Below, one piece after another: positions 43,130-51,936 of a DNA stretch of 64,000 nucleotides (position 1 is the first letter of the stretch; each line of letters starts with the position of its first letter). The stretch is taken from positions 1 to 64,000 of the forward strand of contig NZ_JABBNB010000026.1 of NCBI RefSeq assembly GCF_012933505.1, read 5' to 3'. The translations under genes were made by a program, and so were the position numbers. The notes beneath the pieces were generated by a model. That model had not been told where the DNA came from. It made no database searches and worked only from the letters and a program-made list of their open reading frames with translations. This stretch comes from Gordonia asplenii (GTDB taxonomy: Bacteria; Actinomycetota; Actinomycetes; Mycobacteriales; Mycobacteriaceae).

Positions 43130-46006
43130 ATGTCCACTGACGATCACCCCGGCGACTCCGGTCCGCTCGCCAAGCTCGGTCACGCCGCGCGTACGGCGGC
43201 CAACGTCGTCGAATACGTGCGCTTCGGCGGGCTGGAGACGGGCGAGGAACCGTCGCCCTTCGACATCGTGATGCGCACGCCCTTGTTGAGTCTGCGGCGC
43301 TACTTCGGCGGCGCCGACGCGGCGTCGCGAACGCCGGTGTTGCTGGTCCCACCGCTCATGCTCAGCGCAGACGTGTGGGACGTGTCGCCGTCGACGAGCG
43401 CGGTGGCACTGCTGCATCGGGTCGGGTTGGATCCCTGGGTCGTGGACTTCGGCGATCCCGCCGCCGAACCGGGCGGTCGGCAACGCAATGTCACCGACCA
43501 CGTGCTCGCGGTGTCCGACGCGATCACCAAGGTCCGTGAAGTCACCGGCGAGGACGTGCACATCGGCGGGTACTCGCAAGGCGGGTTGTTCTGCTACCAG
43601 GCCGCGGCGCTGCGTCGAACCGACGGTGTGGCAAGTATTTTCGCGCTCGGCAGCCCGATGGAGCCGTTGTCGCTGCCCGGCGTCGACCTGCCGGAGGAGG
43701 TGTTCGCCGCGATCTCCCGGTTCGGCATCGACGTGCTGTCGAAGACGGGCTTGCCCGGTTGGGCCGCCGCGAACCTGTTCAGCTGGACCTCGCCCGTCGC
43801 GACCGCCAAACAGCGGGTGCAGTACCTGACGGCCCTCGGCGACCGCGAGGCACTCATGCCGCGCGAGCGTCAGCGTCGATTCCTCGCCGGGGAGGGATGG
43901 ATCACCTTCCCGGGCCCGGCCATCGCCGAGGTCATGGAGTCGATGACCAACGAACGGTTCGTGCGCGGTGGGCTGGTGTTCGACGGCCGCGCGGTGACCC
44001 TCGCCGACATCACCTGCCCGGTCCTCATCTTCACCGGTCAGTACGACGCCTTCGCTCCGCCGCGTGCGGTACGCGACGTGGTCAAAGGGCTGCCGTTCGC
44101 GCAGGTGTGGGAATGTTCCATTCCCACCGGACATTTCGGCCTCGGCGTCGGGTCGCGTGCCAACCGGGAGACGTGGCCGACGGTGACCCGCTGGATCGGG
44201 TGGGTCGGCGGCGAGGGGGAGCGTCCGGCGAACATCGTCGACGCGCGCAGCGTCGGCGTCGAGCATTCCGCCGCACCCAGCGTCGGCGCGTGGCGGCAGG
44301 TGGTGAACCTCTCGACGGCGGGCGCTCTGGCCGCGCCCGGGTTCGCCAAGGGAATCCTCGATCGGGTCGGCGGCACCGTCAGCGATCTGGCGAGTGAAGC
44401 AATCGATCAGGTCCCGCGGTTGATGCGCCTGGAACGCGTCGGCCCCGCGACGACGGTCTCCTACGGTGGGTTGCTCGCCGAATCGCATCGACGCGACCCC
44501 GACGCCGTGTGCCTGCTCTATCGCGGGCACGCCTACACCCGAGAGGACATCCGACGCGAGATCGACGACCTGGTGCTACGTCTGCTCCACGTGGGTGTCC
44601 GGCGCGGCGAACACGTCGGTGTCCTGGTGTCGTCGGGAGCGGTGCTGCTGTCGAGTGCCGCCGCGTTGAGTCGGATCGGCGCCGTGGCGGTGCTGCTGCG
44701 GCCGGACAGCGACACCGCCACCGAGATCCGCCTCGGCCGAACGCGCCGGGTCGTCGTCGACGCCGAGAATCTGTACGCGGTCGACGGTACGGGTGTCGCG
44801 GTGCACCTGCTCGGCGAAACGAGCGAAGATGCTTGCGGCGCAACGGAACTTTCCGCCGTCGACGTCGATCGGGTGCGGGTGCCGGGCTGGTACCGTCCGA
44901 ATCCCGGTCGTGGCCGCGACCTGGGCTTCGTCGTATTCGGCGACAGCGCCGACGGAATCCGGGCTCTACCGGTGACCAACAGCAAGTGGGCGCTCTCGGC
45001 ATACGGCGCGGCCTCGGCGGCCGCACTCACCGAGGCGGACACGGTCTATGCGGCCAACCCGCTCTATCACGCGTCGGGCTTGTTGCTCGCCACGGCGGCG
45101 CCGGTCGCCGCGGGCGCCCGGCTCGCGCTGACGGATCGGTTCGACCCACAGCGGTTCTGGACCGATGTACGTCAGTACGGCGCAACGGTTGTGCCCTACA
45201 CCTGGAGCATGCTCTCGCTGCTCGTCGCGCAACCTCGTCGTGCCGAGGAGGAGCATCATCCGGTCCGACTGTTCGTCGGCTCGGGCATGCCGGTGTCGTT
45301 GTGGCACAGCGTCGTCGACCGGTATGCACCGGCGAAGGTGTTGGAGTTCTTCGCACCGGTCCGCACCGATGCGATCATCGCCGACGTATCCGGCCGCAAG
45401 ATTGGATCGGTGGGCCGTCCGCTGTCCGGCACCGCCCGCACCGAATTGGCCGCGATCGATCCGATCACCGGCCAGGTGCGCCACGACGCGGACGGATACG
45501 TCGTGCGCGCCACCCAGAGTGCGCCCGGGCGCCTGCTGGTCGCGGCAGATCGCGGCAGGCCCGAGTGGGAGGACGCACCGATGAGAGGTGTGTTCGGCCC
45601 GCACGACGCTTGGATCGACACCGGTGAAGTCTTCCGCGCCGACGCCGACGGGGATCTCTGGCCGATGGGGCGGGTTCGCGACGTCGTCGCTCGCGGGCGG
45701 ATACGGCCGATCCAGATCGAAGACGCGTTGTCGTCGCTTCCGTCGGTGGTCATGGTCGTGGTGGTCGACGTCGCCGCGTCCGGGCCGATGGTCGCCGCGG
45801 TCTGGATGGCCGACGGGGCGACGCTCGACGTCGCGCGAGCGCGAACGGTTCTCCGGGAGCTGTCCGCAGCCGCGGGCGAGGTGACCGTCGTGGCGGTGGA
45901 CGATATTCCGTTGACCCGGTGGTATCGGCCGGATATCGCCGCTCTACGACGCGAAATTGTCTCTCGACTAGAGGGAGACAATCAATCTATACATAGTGTA
46001 TGGTAA
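43130..46006 (+). CDS. PhaC-like alpha/beta hydrolase fused to a degenerate ANL (acyl-CoA ligase-like) domain
   Basis: A 958-residue fusion. Residues 1-400 resemble PHA synthase-type hydrolases, but the nucleophile is Ser149 in GGYSQGG. Asp in TGQYDAF (about 306) and His in TGHFGLG (about 326) complete the triad. Residues about 440-958 have the ANL shape, but the key motifs are lost. The P-loop position reads FGDSADGIRALPVTNSKW (about 603-620), the YGxTE position reads FFAPVRTDA, and the C-terminal region reads PLTRWYRPD without the catalytic Lys. The ligase half is probably inactive or repurposed. AAGGAG precedes ATG 43130. Confidence 0.8.
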   Translation: MSTDDHPGDSGPLAKLGHAARTAANVVEYVRFGGLETGEEPSPFDIVMRTPLLSLRRYFGGADAASRTPVLLVPPLMLSADVWDVSPSTSAVALLHRVGLDPWVVDFGDPAAEPGGRQRNVTDHVLAVSDAITKVREVTGEDVHIGGYSQGGLFCYQAAALRRTDGVASIFALGSPMEPLSLPGVDLPEEVFAAISRFGIDVLSKTGLPGWAAANLFSWTSPVATAKQRVQYLTALGDREALMPRERQRRFLAGEGWITFPGPAIAEVMESMTNERFVRGGLVFDGRAVTLADITCPVLIFTGQYDAFAPPRAVRDVVKGLPFAQVWECSIPTGHFGLGVGSRANRETWPTVTRWIGWVGGEGERPANIVDARSVGVEHSAAPSVGAWRQVVNLSTAGALAAPGFAKGILDRVGGTVSDLASEAIDQVPRLMRLERVGPATTVSYGGLLAESHRRDPDAVCLLYRGHAYTREDIRREIDDLVLRLLHVGVRRGEHVGVLVSSGAVLLSSAAALSRIGAVAVLLRPDSDTATEIRLGRTRRVVVDAENLYAVDGTGVAVHLLGETSEDACGATELSAVDVDRVRVPGWYRPNPGRGRDLGFVVFGDSADGIRALPVTNSKWALSAYGAASAAALTEADTVYAANPLYHASGLLLATAAPVAAGARLALTDRFDPQRFWTDVRQYGATVVPYTWSMLSLLVAQPRRAEEEHHPVRLFVGSGMPVSLWHSVVDRYAPAKVLEFFAPVRTDAIIADVSGRKIGSVGRPLSGTARTELAAIDPITGQVRHDADGYVVRATQSAPGRLLVAADRGRPEWEDAPMRGVFGPHDAWIDTGEVFRADADGDLWPMGRVRDVVARGRIRPIQIEDALSSLPSVVMVVVVDVAASGPMVAAVWMADGATLDVARARTVLRELSAAAGEVTVVAVDDIPLTRWYRPDIAALRREIVSRLEGDNQSIHSVW

Positions 46007-46010
46007 TGAG

Positions 46011-47180
46011 ATGACAACAACTCAGATCACCCGGCAGTGGCGCTCGGTATTCGACGCCGAGCACGAGGAATTCCGGGACAGTTTCCGCAGATTCCTGGAT
46101 ACGCGAGTCGTACCCGACTATCCGAAATGGGAATCAGCGGGAGTGGTGCCGCGGGAATTGTTCGCGCAAGCGGGATCGCACGGATTCCTCGGTATGGCTA
46201 TCGGCGAAGAATACGGTGGCGGGGGTGTCGACGATTTCCGATTCAACGCGGTCATCGCCGAAGAAGTCGCCCATGCCGGCGTGATGTCGTTCGGTCTCAA
46301 TCTGCACAACGACATCTGCGTCCCGTACTTCCTGCGCTATGGCGACGCCGAGCAGCGTCGACGCTGGCTGCCGGGGCTGGCGTCGGGCGAATTGATCGCC
46401 GCGATCGCAATGACCGAGCCCGGCACCGGCTCCGACCTCGCCGGCATCACCACGACCGCCGTGCGCGACGGCGACCACTTCGTCATCAACGGTGCGAAGA
46501 CCTTCATCTCCAACGGCGTCAACGCAGACGTCGTCATCGTGGCCGCACGCACCGAGTCGAGGGGCGCGCGACACGGCGGACTGTCGTTGATCGTCGTCGA
46601 ACGCGACACGCCGGGCTTCTCGCGTGGCCGCAATCTCGACAAGATCGGGATGCACGCGCAGGACACCGCCGAACTGTTCTTCGACGATGTTCGGGTTCCG
46701 GCGGACAATCTGCTCGGCGAGCCGGGTGGCGGGTTCACCGCGCTGGTGTCGAATCTGCCGCAGGAACGGATGACCATCGCGGTGGCGAGTGCCGCCGCCG
46801 CGGTGCGTGCCGTCGAACTCGCGTCGGCGTATGTGACCGAGCGGACGGCGTTCGGGCGGCCGCTGGCGGCGAACCAGAACACTCGGTTCACACTCGCCGA
46901 CTGTCATGTGCAGGCCGAAGTGGTGCGGGCGTTCGTCGACGATTGCCTGCGCGCGCATATCGCCGGTGAACTCACCGCCGACCGCGCGGCGATGGCCAAA
47001 CTCGCGGCGACCGAGGTGCAAGGGGTCGTCGTCGACAAATGTCTGCAGATGTTCGGCGGATACGGTTATATGGCGGAATTTCCCATTTCGCGGGCATATG
47101 TCGACGCGCGAGTGCAGCGCATTTATGGCGGCACCAGCGAAATCATGAAGGAGATCATCGGAAAGTCAATGGGGATCTGA
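46011..47180 (+). CDS. Acyl-CoA dehydrogenase (first of a pair)
   Basis: A 389-residue FAD-dependent dehydrogenase forming 2-enoyl-CoA. AMTEPGTGSDLAGI (about 134-147), GAKTFISNG (about 163-171), the C-terminal QMFGGYGYM and YGGTSEIMKE, with the catalytic Glu, are intact. It begins 4 bp after the fusion gene and is followed 3 bp later by a second dehydrogenase, so the three are one unit. The two dehydrogenases are paralogous (about equal length, same motifs) and may form a heteromer, as in steroid FadE pairs, or act on two chain lengths. Confidence 0.92.
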   Translation: MTTTQITRQWRSVFDAEHEEFRDSFRRFLDTRVVPDYPKWESAGVVPRELFAQAGSHGFLGMAIGEEYGGGGVDDFRFNAVIAEEVAHAGVMSFGLNLHNDICVPYFLRYGDAEQRRRWLPGLASGELIAAIAMTEPGTGSDLAGITTTAVRDGDHFVINGAKTFISNGVNADVVIVAARTESRGARHGGLSLIVVERDTPGFSRGRNLDKIGMHAQDTAELFFDDVRVPADNLLGEPGGGFTALVSNLPQERMTIAVASAAAAVRAVELASAYVTERTAFGRPLAANQNTRFTLADCHVQAEVVRAFVDDCLRAHIAGELTADRAAMAKLAATEVQGVVVDKCLQMFGGYGYMAEFPISRAYVDARVQRIYGGTSEIMKEIIGKSMGI

Positions 47181-47183
47181 CAG

Positions 47184-48323
47184 ATGAAACGCACCATATT
47201 CGACGTCGAGCACGAGCAGTTCCGCGAGACCGTTCGCGCATTCCTACTGAAAGAAGCGGTTCCGAACACCGCCGACTGGGAGTCGGCGGGACTGGTTGAT
47301 CGACGATTCTGGTCGGCCGCGGCAGCACACGGAATGGTCGGCTTCGCCGCTCCCGAGGAATTCGGCGGGGCGGGCCTGCGCGATTTCCGGTTCAATGCGG
47401 TGATCAACGAGGAAGTCGTTTCCACCGGCGCCGTCGGGGACGGGTTCTCCCTCACTAACGACATCGTGCTGCCGTACTACCTGGACATCGCGTCGTCCGA
47501 TCAGCAGGCCAGGTGGTTGCCCGGAATCACCGCGGGCGACACGGTGATCGCGATCGCGATGTCGGAGCCGGGGACCGGCTCCGACATGCGCGCCATCAAG
47601 ACGACCGCGTCGAAGGTGCCGGGCGGATGGCGTCTCAACGGGGCGAAGACGTTCATTACCAGCGGCATCCAGGCCGATCTGGTGATCGTCGCCGCCCGTA
47701 TCCCCGACGCCGACGGCGGGGGATTCGGACTGTTCGTCGTCGCGGCCGGGACCGACGGCTTCGAGAAGGGACGCAAACTGGAGAAGATCGGGCGCCGGGC
47801 GCAAGACACCGCCGAATTGTTCTTCGCCGATGTCTTCGTGCCCGACGCCGACGTGCTCGGGGAGCCTGGCAAGGGGCTGCACTACATGATGGGAAACCTT
47901 GCGCAAGAGCGGCTTTCGATGGCCGTGGTCGCGGTCGCCAGCGTCGAACACGCGGTGCGGACCGCCGTCGCCTATGCATCGGAGCGCACCGCCTTCGGCA
48001 GACCGATCGGGAGCTTCCAGGCGAATCGATTCACCCTGGCGGAACTGTCGACCAAGGCGACGATCGCTCGAGTGTTCGTGGATCGGTGCATCGAGGCGAG
48101 CAACTCCGGTGAGCTGACCGCCGCGGAGGCCGCCGGCGCGAAGTTCTGGACCACGGAGCTGGAGTTCGAGGCGCTCGACGCGTGCCTGCAGATCCACGGC
48201 GGGTACGGCTACATGGAAGAATTCGAGGTCGCCCGACGCTGGCGCGACGCCCGGGTGCAGCGAATCTACGGCGGCACCAACGAAATCATGCGCGAGATAG
48301 TCGGTCGATCATTGGGGTTGTGA
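47184..48323 (+). CDS. Acyl-CoA dehydrogenase (second of a pair)
   Basis: A 379-residue enzyme with AMSEPGTGSDMRAI (about 129-142), GAKTFITSG (about 153-161), IHGGYGYM and YGGTNEIMRE carrying the catalytic Glu. All catalytic residues are present, unlike some heteromeric pairs in which one subunit loses them. It is the last gene of the unit from 42199. It probably works in side-chain beta-oxidation with the crotonases of the island. Confidence 0.92.
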   Translation: MKRTIFDVEHEQFRETVRAFLLKEAVPNTADWESAGLVDRRFWSAAAAHGMVGFAAPEEFGGAGLRDFRFNAVINEEVVSTGAVGDGFSLTNDIVLPYYLDIASSDQQARWLPGITAGDTVIAIAMSEPGTGSDMRAIKTTASKVPGGWRLNGAKTFITSGIQADLVIVAARIPDADGGGFGLFVVAAGTDGFEKGRKLEKIGRRAQDTAELFFADVFVPDADVLGEPGKGLHYMMGNLAQERLSMAVVAVASVEHAVRTAVAYASERTAFGRPIGSFQANRFTLAELSTKATIARVFVDRCIEASNSGELTAAEAAGAKFWTTELEFEALDACLQIHGGYGYMEEFEVARRWRDARVQRIYGGTNEIMREIVGRSLGL

Positions 48324-48403
48324 GCTGCTTGCGTCGGCCCGTCATAGCCTCGCGCGCGCTGTACTCTGAGTCTGGAGATGCCGTACGAGAGGAATGGACG
48401 CGG

Positions 48404-48904
48404 ATGTCGCCGCTCGACGATGTACTCCTGTCGGCCGCACGCTTACAGGAGCTTGTGCCCGACGCCGTACTCGTCGGCGGCAACGCCGCAGCCCTCCACG
48501 CACACCACCGTGACTCGTTCGACCACGACCACGTCGTCCGTGACCTGGAACATCGCTTCGGCGCTATCCTCGACGCACTCGAATCAGACCCCGATTGGGT
48601 CGTCAACCGTGCTACCCCCGGCAAGATCATCCTCGGCGAACTCGGCGGTATCGAAGCCGGAGTGCGCCAAATGATCCGAACCGTGCCCCTCGAAGTCGAG
48701 GAAGTCCAACTCACCAACGGTGCTACCGTGCGAGTCCCGGGCCCGGACAGTGTCGCCTCTCAAGTCATGCGCCAATTGAGCGCACCTAGACCGCGAGACT
48801 CCCGTACCACCGCCCAGTTGACCAGCTACAAAGGCCTCCGAGCGCCGTGGACCGACTGGAGCCACGTCGCTGATCAATGTCGCGCCATCGCTGACAAGAT
48901 GTAG
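48404..48904 (+). CDS. Nucleotidyltransferase-fold protein (AbiEii-like), toxin candidate
   Basis: A 166-residue protein with VLVGGNAAALHAHHRDSFDHDHVV (about 22-45). This resembles the GG...D.D core of minimal nucleotidyltransferases of the AbiEii/MenT toxin type, with DHD as the metal-binding pair. A beta-rich middle follows (PLEVEEVQLTNGATVRVPG). ATG 48404 follows AGAGGA. The small gene 17 bp downstream could be its antitoxin. The order toxin then partner is opposite to classical AbiE. The family assignment is by motif only. Confidence 0.55.
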   Translation: MSPLDDVLLSAARLQELVPDAVLVGGNAAALHAHHRDSFDHDHVVRDLEHRFGAILDALESDPDWVVNRATPGKIILGELGGIEAGVRQMIRTVPLEVEEVQLTNGATVRVPGPDSVASQVMRQLSAPRPRDSRTTAQLTSYKGLRAPWTDWSHVADQCRAIADKM

Positions 48905-48921
48905 ACGTAAGGACCACTACG

Positions 48922-49170
48922 ATGCCCGAGCTTCGCTTCCGAAACCTCGATGTCACTCCGGATGATCCGGTCGATCAATGGGGCTTCGAGGGAATCCTCG
49001 CAGCAATCGACCGAGGGTCATTGCGCCACTGGCGACGGATACTCGACGCGCTCGAAGCCGATCCGTATGGGCCGGTATCCCGCGACCTCGAACAAGCCAT
49101 CGACGCAGCCGAAGACGTCGGTGTGCGAGAGCGCATGCGCAGGGCACTCGCCGCCGCGAGGATCGGCTGA
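48922..49170 (+). CDS. Small helical protein, possible antitoxin partner
   Basis: An 82-residue, mostly helical, charged protein (FEGILAAIDRGSLRHWRRILDALEADPYGPVSRDLEQAIDAAE). It contains no recognised DNA-binding motif. Its closeness to the nucleotidyltransferase-like gene (17 bp) and its size suggest a toxin-antitoxin or regulatory pair. The function is not established. Confidence 0.5.
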   Translation: MPELRFRNLDVTPDDPVDQWGFEGILAAIDRGSLRHWRRILDALEADPYGPVSRDLEQAIDAAEDVGVRERMRRALAAARIG

Positions 49171-49281
49171 CTTGCCGGGACCAAACCGGGCCTCTGCGGT
49201 GTTGAGTCATATGCCGCCGAAGTCGGCGGCGTAATAGGCATCGGCCATCCCGCATGGGAGGGCCCGCAAGGGAGGCGCATC

Positions 49282-49827
49282 ATGACCCACGGAATCAACG
49301 ACATCGGAGCGATCACCCGGACACCCGGCACCGAGACCGCCGTCCTCGCCGGCGGCTGCTTCTGGGGTCTGGAGGATCTCATCAGGCGCCAACCCGGCGT
49401 GGTGGACACCCGGGTGGGCTACACCGGCGGTGACAACGACCATGCCACCTATCGCAATCATCCCGGGCACGCGGAGGCGGTTGAGATCGTGTTCGATCCG
49501 AACGAGACGACCTATCGCGACATTCTGGCATTCTTCTTCCAGGTCCACGACCCCACGACGGAGAACCGCCAGGGCAACGACGTCGGAACCAGCTACCGCT
49601 CGGCGATCTTTCCGGTCACCACCGAGCAGGAGGAAATCGCCCGTGACACCATCGCCGACGTCGACGCTTCGGGGCTGTGGCCGGGCAACGCGGCGACGAC
49701 GATCGAGGAGATCGGACCGTTCTGGGAGGCCGAGCCCGAGCATCAGGACTACCTGATCACCTATCCCAACGGGTACACGTGCCATTTCGTACGCCCGGAC
49801 TGGGTGCTGCCGAAGCGCAACGGCTGA
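49282..49827 (+). CDS. msrA: Peptide-methionine (S)-S-oxide reductase MsrA
   Basis: A 181-residue enzyme that reduces methionine-S-sulfoxide in proteins. The active site GGCFWGLED (about 24-32) contains the catalytic Cys. VGYTGG, YRNHPGHAEAVEIVFDP, FFFQVHDPTT and the YRSAIF motif are classic. AAGGGAGG precedes the ATG. A single-gene housekeeping function for oxidative damage repair, unrelated to its neighbours. Confidence 0.95.
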   Translation: MTHGINDIGAITRTPGTETAVLAGGCFWGLEDLIRRQPGVVDTRVGYTGGDNDHATYRNHPGHAEAVEIVFDPNETTYRDILAFFFQVHDPTTENRQGNDVGTSYRSAIFPVTTEQEEIARDTIADVDASGLWPGNAATTIEEIGPFWEAEPEHQDYLITYPNGYTCHFVRPDWVLPKRNG

Positions 49828-49832
49828 ATAGA

Positions 49833-50606
49833 TCAGGCGTCGAGGATGGCGACGGCGCGGGTCCAGCCTGCCGATGCCGCGTGGACTTTGACCGGAAAAC
49901 ACGAGATGTGGAATCCGGTCGAGGGCAGTGCCTCGAGGTTGTGGAGCTTTTCGAGGTGGCAGTAGCCGACGTCGCGGCCGGCCTTGTGGCCCTCCCAGAT
50001 CAGTCCGCCGTCGTGATTCTGCGCGAAGCGTTGCGCGGTGTGGGAGAAGGGGGCGTCCCAGCTCCAGGCGTCGGTTCCGGTGAGCCGGACACCGTGATCG
50101 AGCAGGCGAAGGGTCGCCTCGCGTCCGATCCCGCAGCCTTTGGATACATAGTCGGCGCACCCGTAACGCGTTCCCGCGGATGTGTTCACGACGACGATCT
50201 CCAGCGGGCTCAGGGTGTGGCCGATCCGGTCGAGTTCGGCATCGATGTCGGCTGCCGTGACGACGTAGCCGTCATCGAAGTGGCGGAAGTCGAGCTTGAC
50301 GCCCGGTTGCAGGCACCAGTCGAGCGGTACTTCGTCGATGGTGATGGCTCGCTGTCCGCGGTCCATGGTCGATGCGTAGTGGTACGGCGCGTCGAGGTGG
50401 GTGCCGCTGTGGGTGGTCATCGACACCTTCTCGATGGCCCAGCCCTCCCGGTCGGGGAGATCATCGGGGCTCGATCCGGGAAAGTAGGACAGAACGTCGT
50501 CGACGGTGTCGGCGTGGTCGAAGTACTCGATGGTGGGCAGCAGTGCCGGGGGATCCGAGGCGATCCCCTGTTGCAGCGGGACGGAGATGTCGATGAGCGT
50601 GCGCAT
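49833..50606 (-). CDS. Cyclase-family metal-dependent hydrolase (kynurenine formamidase-like)
   Basis: A 257-residue protein with the family signature HSGTHLDAPYHY (about 67-78), which holds the metal ligands, plus DWCLQPGVKLDF and VNTSAGTRYG. Members hydrolyse N-formylkynurenine, isatin or other ring amides or lactones. It starts 29 bp after the FAD monooxygenase gene on the same strand, and both are divergent from the LysR regulator. A ring-opening or amide hydrolysis step after the monooxygenase is inferred. Confidence 0.85.
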   Translation of the reverse strand: MRTLIDISVPLQQGIASDPPALLPTIEYFDHADTVDDVLSYFPGSSPDDLPDREGWAIEKVSMTTHSGTHLDAPYHYASTMDRGQRAITIDEVPLDWCLQPGVKLDFRHFDDGYVVTAADIDAELDRIGHTLSPLEIVVVNTSAGTRYGCADYVSKGCGIGREATLRLLDHGVRLTGTDAWSWDAPFSHTAQRFAQNHDGGLIWEGHKAGRDVGYCHLEKLHNLEALPSTGFHISCFPVKVHAASAGWTRAVAILDA

Positions 50607-50635
50607 GGGCTGAGACCTTCGTGTGTCGGCGCGGG

Positions 50636-51784
50636 TCAGAACGGCTGATTGAGAATGCGGTCGACCGCTTCGGTTTGGCCGGGCAGCGTTTCGCGCATGT
50701 GGACGATTGCGTCGGGGAGTCCGGCCGCGTCGACCGCCATTTCGCCGACGAGAATGGCGTGTGAGGCGTCGTGGACGAGTTTGACGCGGTCGTGGCGTCG
50801 AATCATCAAGTCGGACAATGCTGTTGCGATGTCGGGCTGTTCGGCGAGTTCGTCGGCGAGGACGATGGCGTCCTCCAGCGCCATGCCCGCCCCTTGCGTG
50901 AGGTGCGGCGCGCAGAGGTGCGCGGCATCGCCGAGTACGACGACCCGACCGCGATTCCACGGCGCCGGAAGCAGCAGCTCGCTCAGCGGGCTGTAGACGA
51001 TTCCGTCGGAGTCGGTGATGCTCTCGCGCAGTTCGCCGATCAAGCCGGTGTAGCCGGCGAGCCGTTCGCTCAGCAGCGCCCCGAAGTCTTCGGGACGGTG
51101 GTGCGGATTGCCGGGTTCGGGTGTGACGACGAACAGGTACATCGAGTCGTCGGAGAGCGGGATGACGCCGGCTTTGGTGCGGTCGCCCTGGAACAGTTGG
51201 GTATTGGCGACGCTCGCGGCGCGTGGCATCGTCTTGCGCCATACGCCGTATCCGCTGAAGGCCGGAGACACCGGCGTGCCGACCACGTAGTCGCGGATAC
51301 CCGAGCGGGCTCCGTCGAATCCGACGACGAGGTCGTAGAACTCCTGGGCACCATCCGACGTGCGGACCAGCACCTGATCGCCGTTGTCGGCGATGTGTTC
51401 GACTTCGACTCCGTAGCGGATCTTGCTGTGCGCCTCTTCCGCAGCCGTCAGGAGCAGATCTTTGAGCTGTGCGCGGGAGATCGCGCAGTTGGCGGGAACG
51501 TCGGGGCCGCCGAGATGTGACGGGCAATCGACGATCAGGTCGCCATGCCAGTCGTAGAAGGTGTTGCCGGTGTGCGCATAACCGATCCGCAGGCAGTCGT
51601 CGAGGACGCCGATCGCGCGCAGTGCCCGCAGGGAGTTGGCCGGCTGATTGATTCCGACGCCGAGAACCGTTGCATCTGAACGCTTTTCGACGACGGTGAC
51701 TGCGACGCCACGCTGTCCCAGGAGCGCCGCGAGGCCGAGTCCGCCGATACCTGCGCCGACGATGAGAACTTTCTGAACGAGCAT
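50636..51784 (-). CDS. FAD-dependent aromatic monooxygenase
   Basis: A 382-residue class A flavoprotein hydroxylase. The dinucleotide site VGAGIGGLGLA (about 9-19), the DG motif VVGFDGARSGIRD (about 155-167) and the GD motif VLGDAAHLCAPHLTQGAGMALED (about 280-302) are present. It acts typically on phenolic or heteroaromatic acids. ATG 51784 follows GGGAG. It is divergent from the LysR gene, with a LysR-box candidate between them. It probably starts the aromatic pathway together with the ring-cleaving dioxygenase. Confidence 0.9.
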   Translation of the reverse strand: MLVQKVLIVGAGIGGLGLAALLGQRGVAVTVVEKRSDATVLGVGINQPANSLRALRAIGVLDDCLRIGYAHTGNTFYDWHGDLIVDCPSHLGGPDVPANCAISRAQLKDLLLTAAEEAHSKIRYGVEVEHIADNGDQVLVRTSDGAQEFYDLVVGFDGARSGIRDYVVGTPVSPAFSGYGVWRKTMPRAASVANTQLFQGDRTKAGVIPLSDDSMYLFVVTPEPGNPHHRPEDFGALLSERLAGYTGLIGELRESITDSDGIVYSPLSELLLPAPWNRGRVVVLGDAAHLCAPHLTQGAGMALEDAIVLADELAEQPDIATALSDLMIRRHDRVKLVHDASHAILVGEMAVDAAGLPDAIVHMRETLPGQTEAVDRILNQPF

Positions 51785-51887
51785 AGTGGTCACTCCCTGC
51801 GTGTGATCGAGAAGCCGGCAGCGAATCCGCTCAGCCGCACTGCCGTCAAACGGTATGACGCGCAACACACCATGCCAAGCGATTCTT

Positions 51888-51906
51888 ATCGATCACATGT
51901 ATCAAT
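51888..51906. promoter_or_regulatory. LysR-type box between monooxygenase and LysR genes
   Basis: ATCGAT-N7-ATCAAT (one mismatch from a perfect inverted repeat) lies 31 bp before the LysR start in the divergent region. A related element is at 52882-52901. It is a typical place for LysR autoregulation and activation of the divergent operon. Confidence 0.5.
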
Positions 51907-51936
51907 AGGAGTGATACTCGGCGGTGGAGGTGTGCG

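Noticed and set aside
45988..46005. CTATACATAGTGTATGG near the acyl-CoA dehydrogenase start as an operator
   Set aside because: It lies within the end of the fusion gene's coding sequence, and the dehydrogenase begins 4 bp after that gene, so co-transcription is more likely. The similarity to the CACTATGTAT block may be chance.
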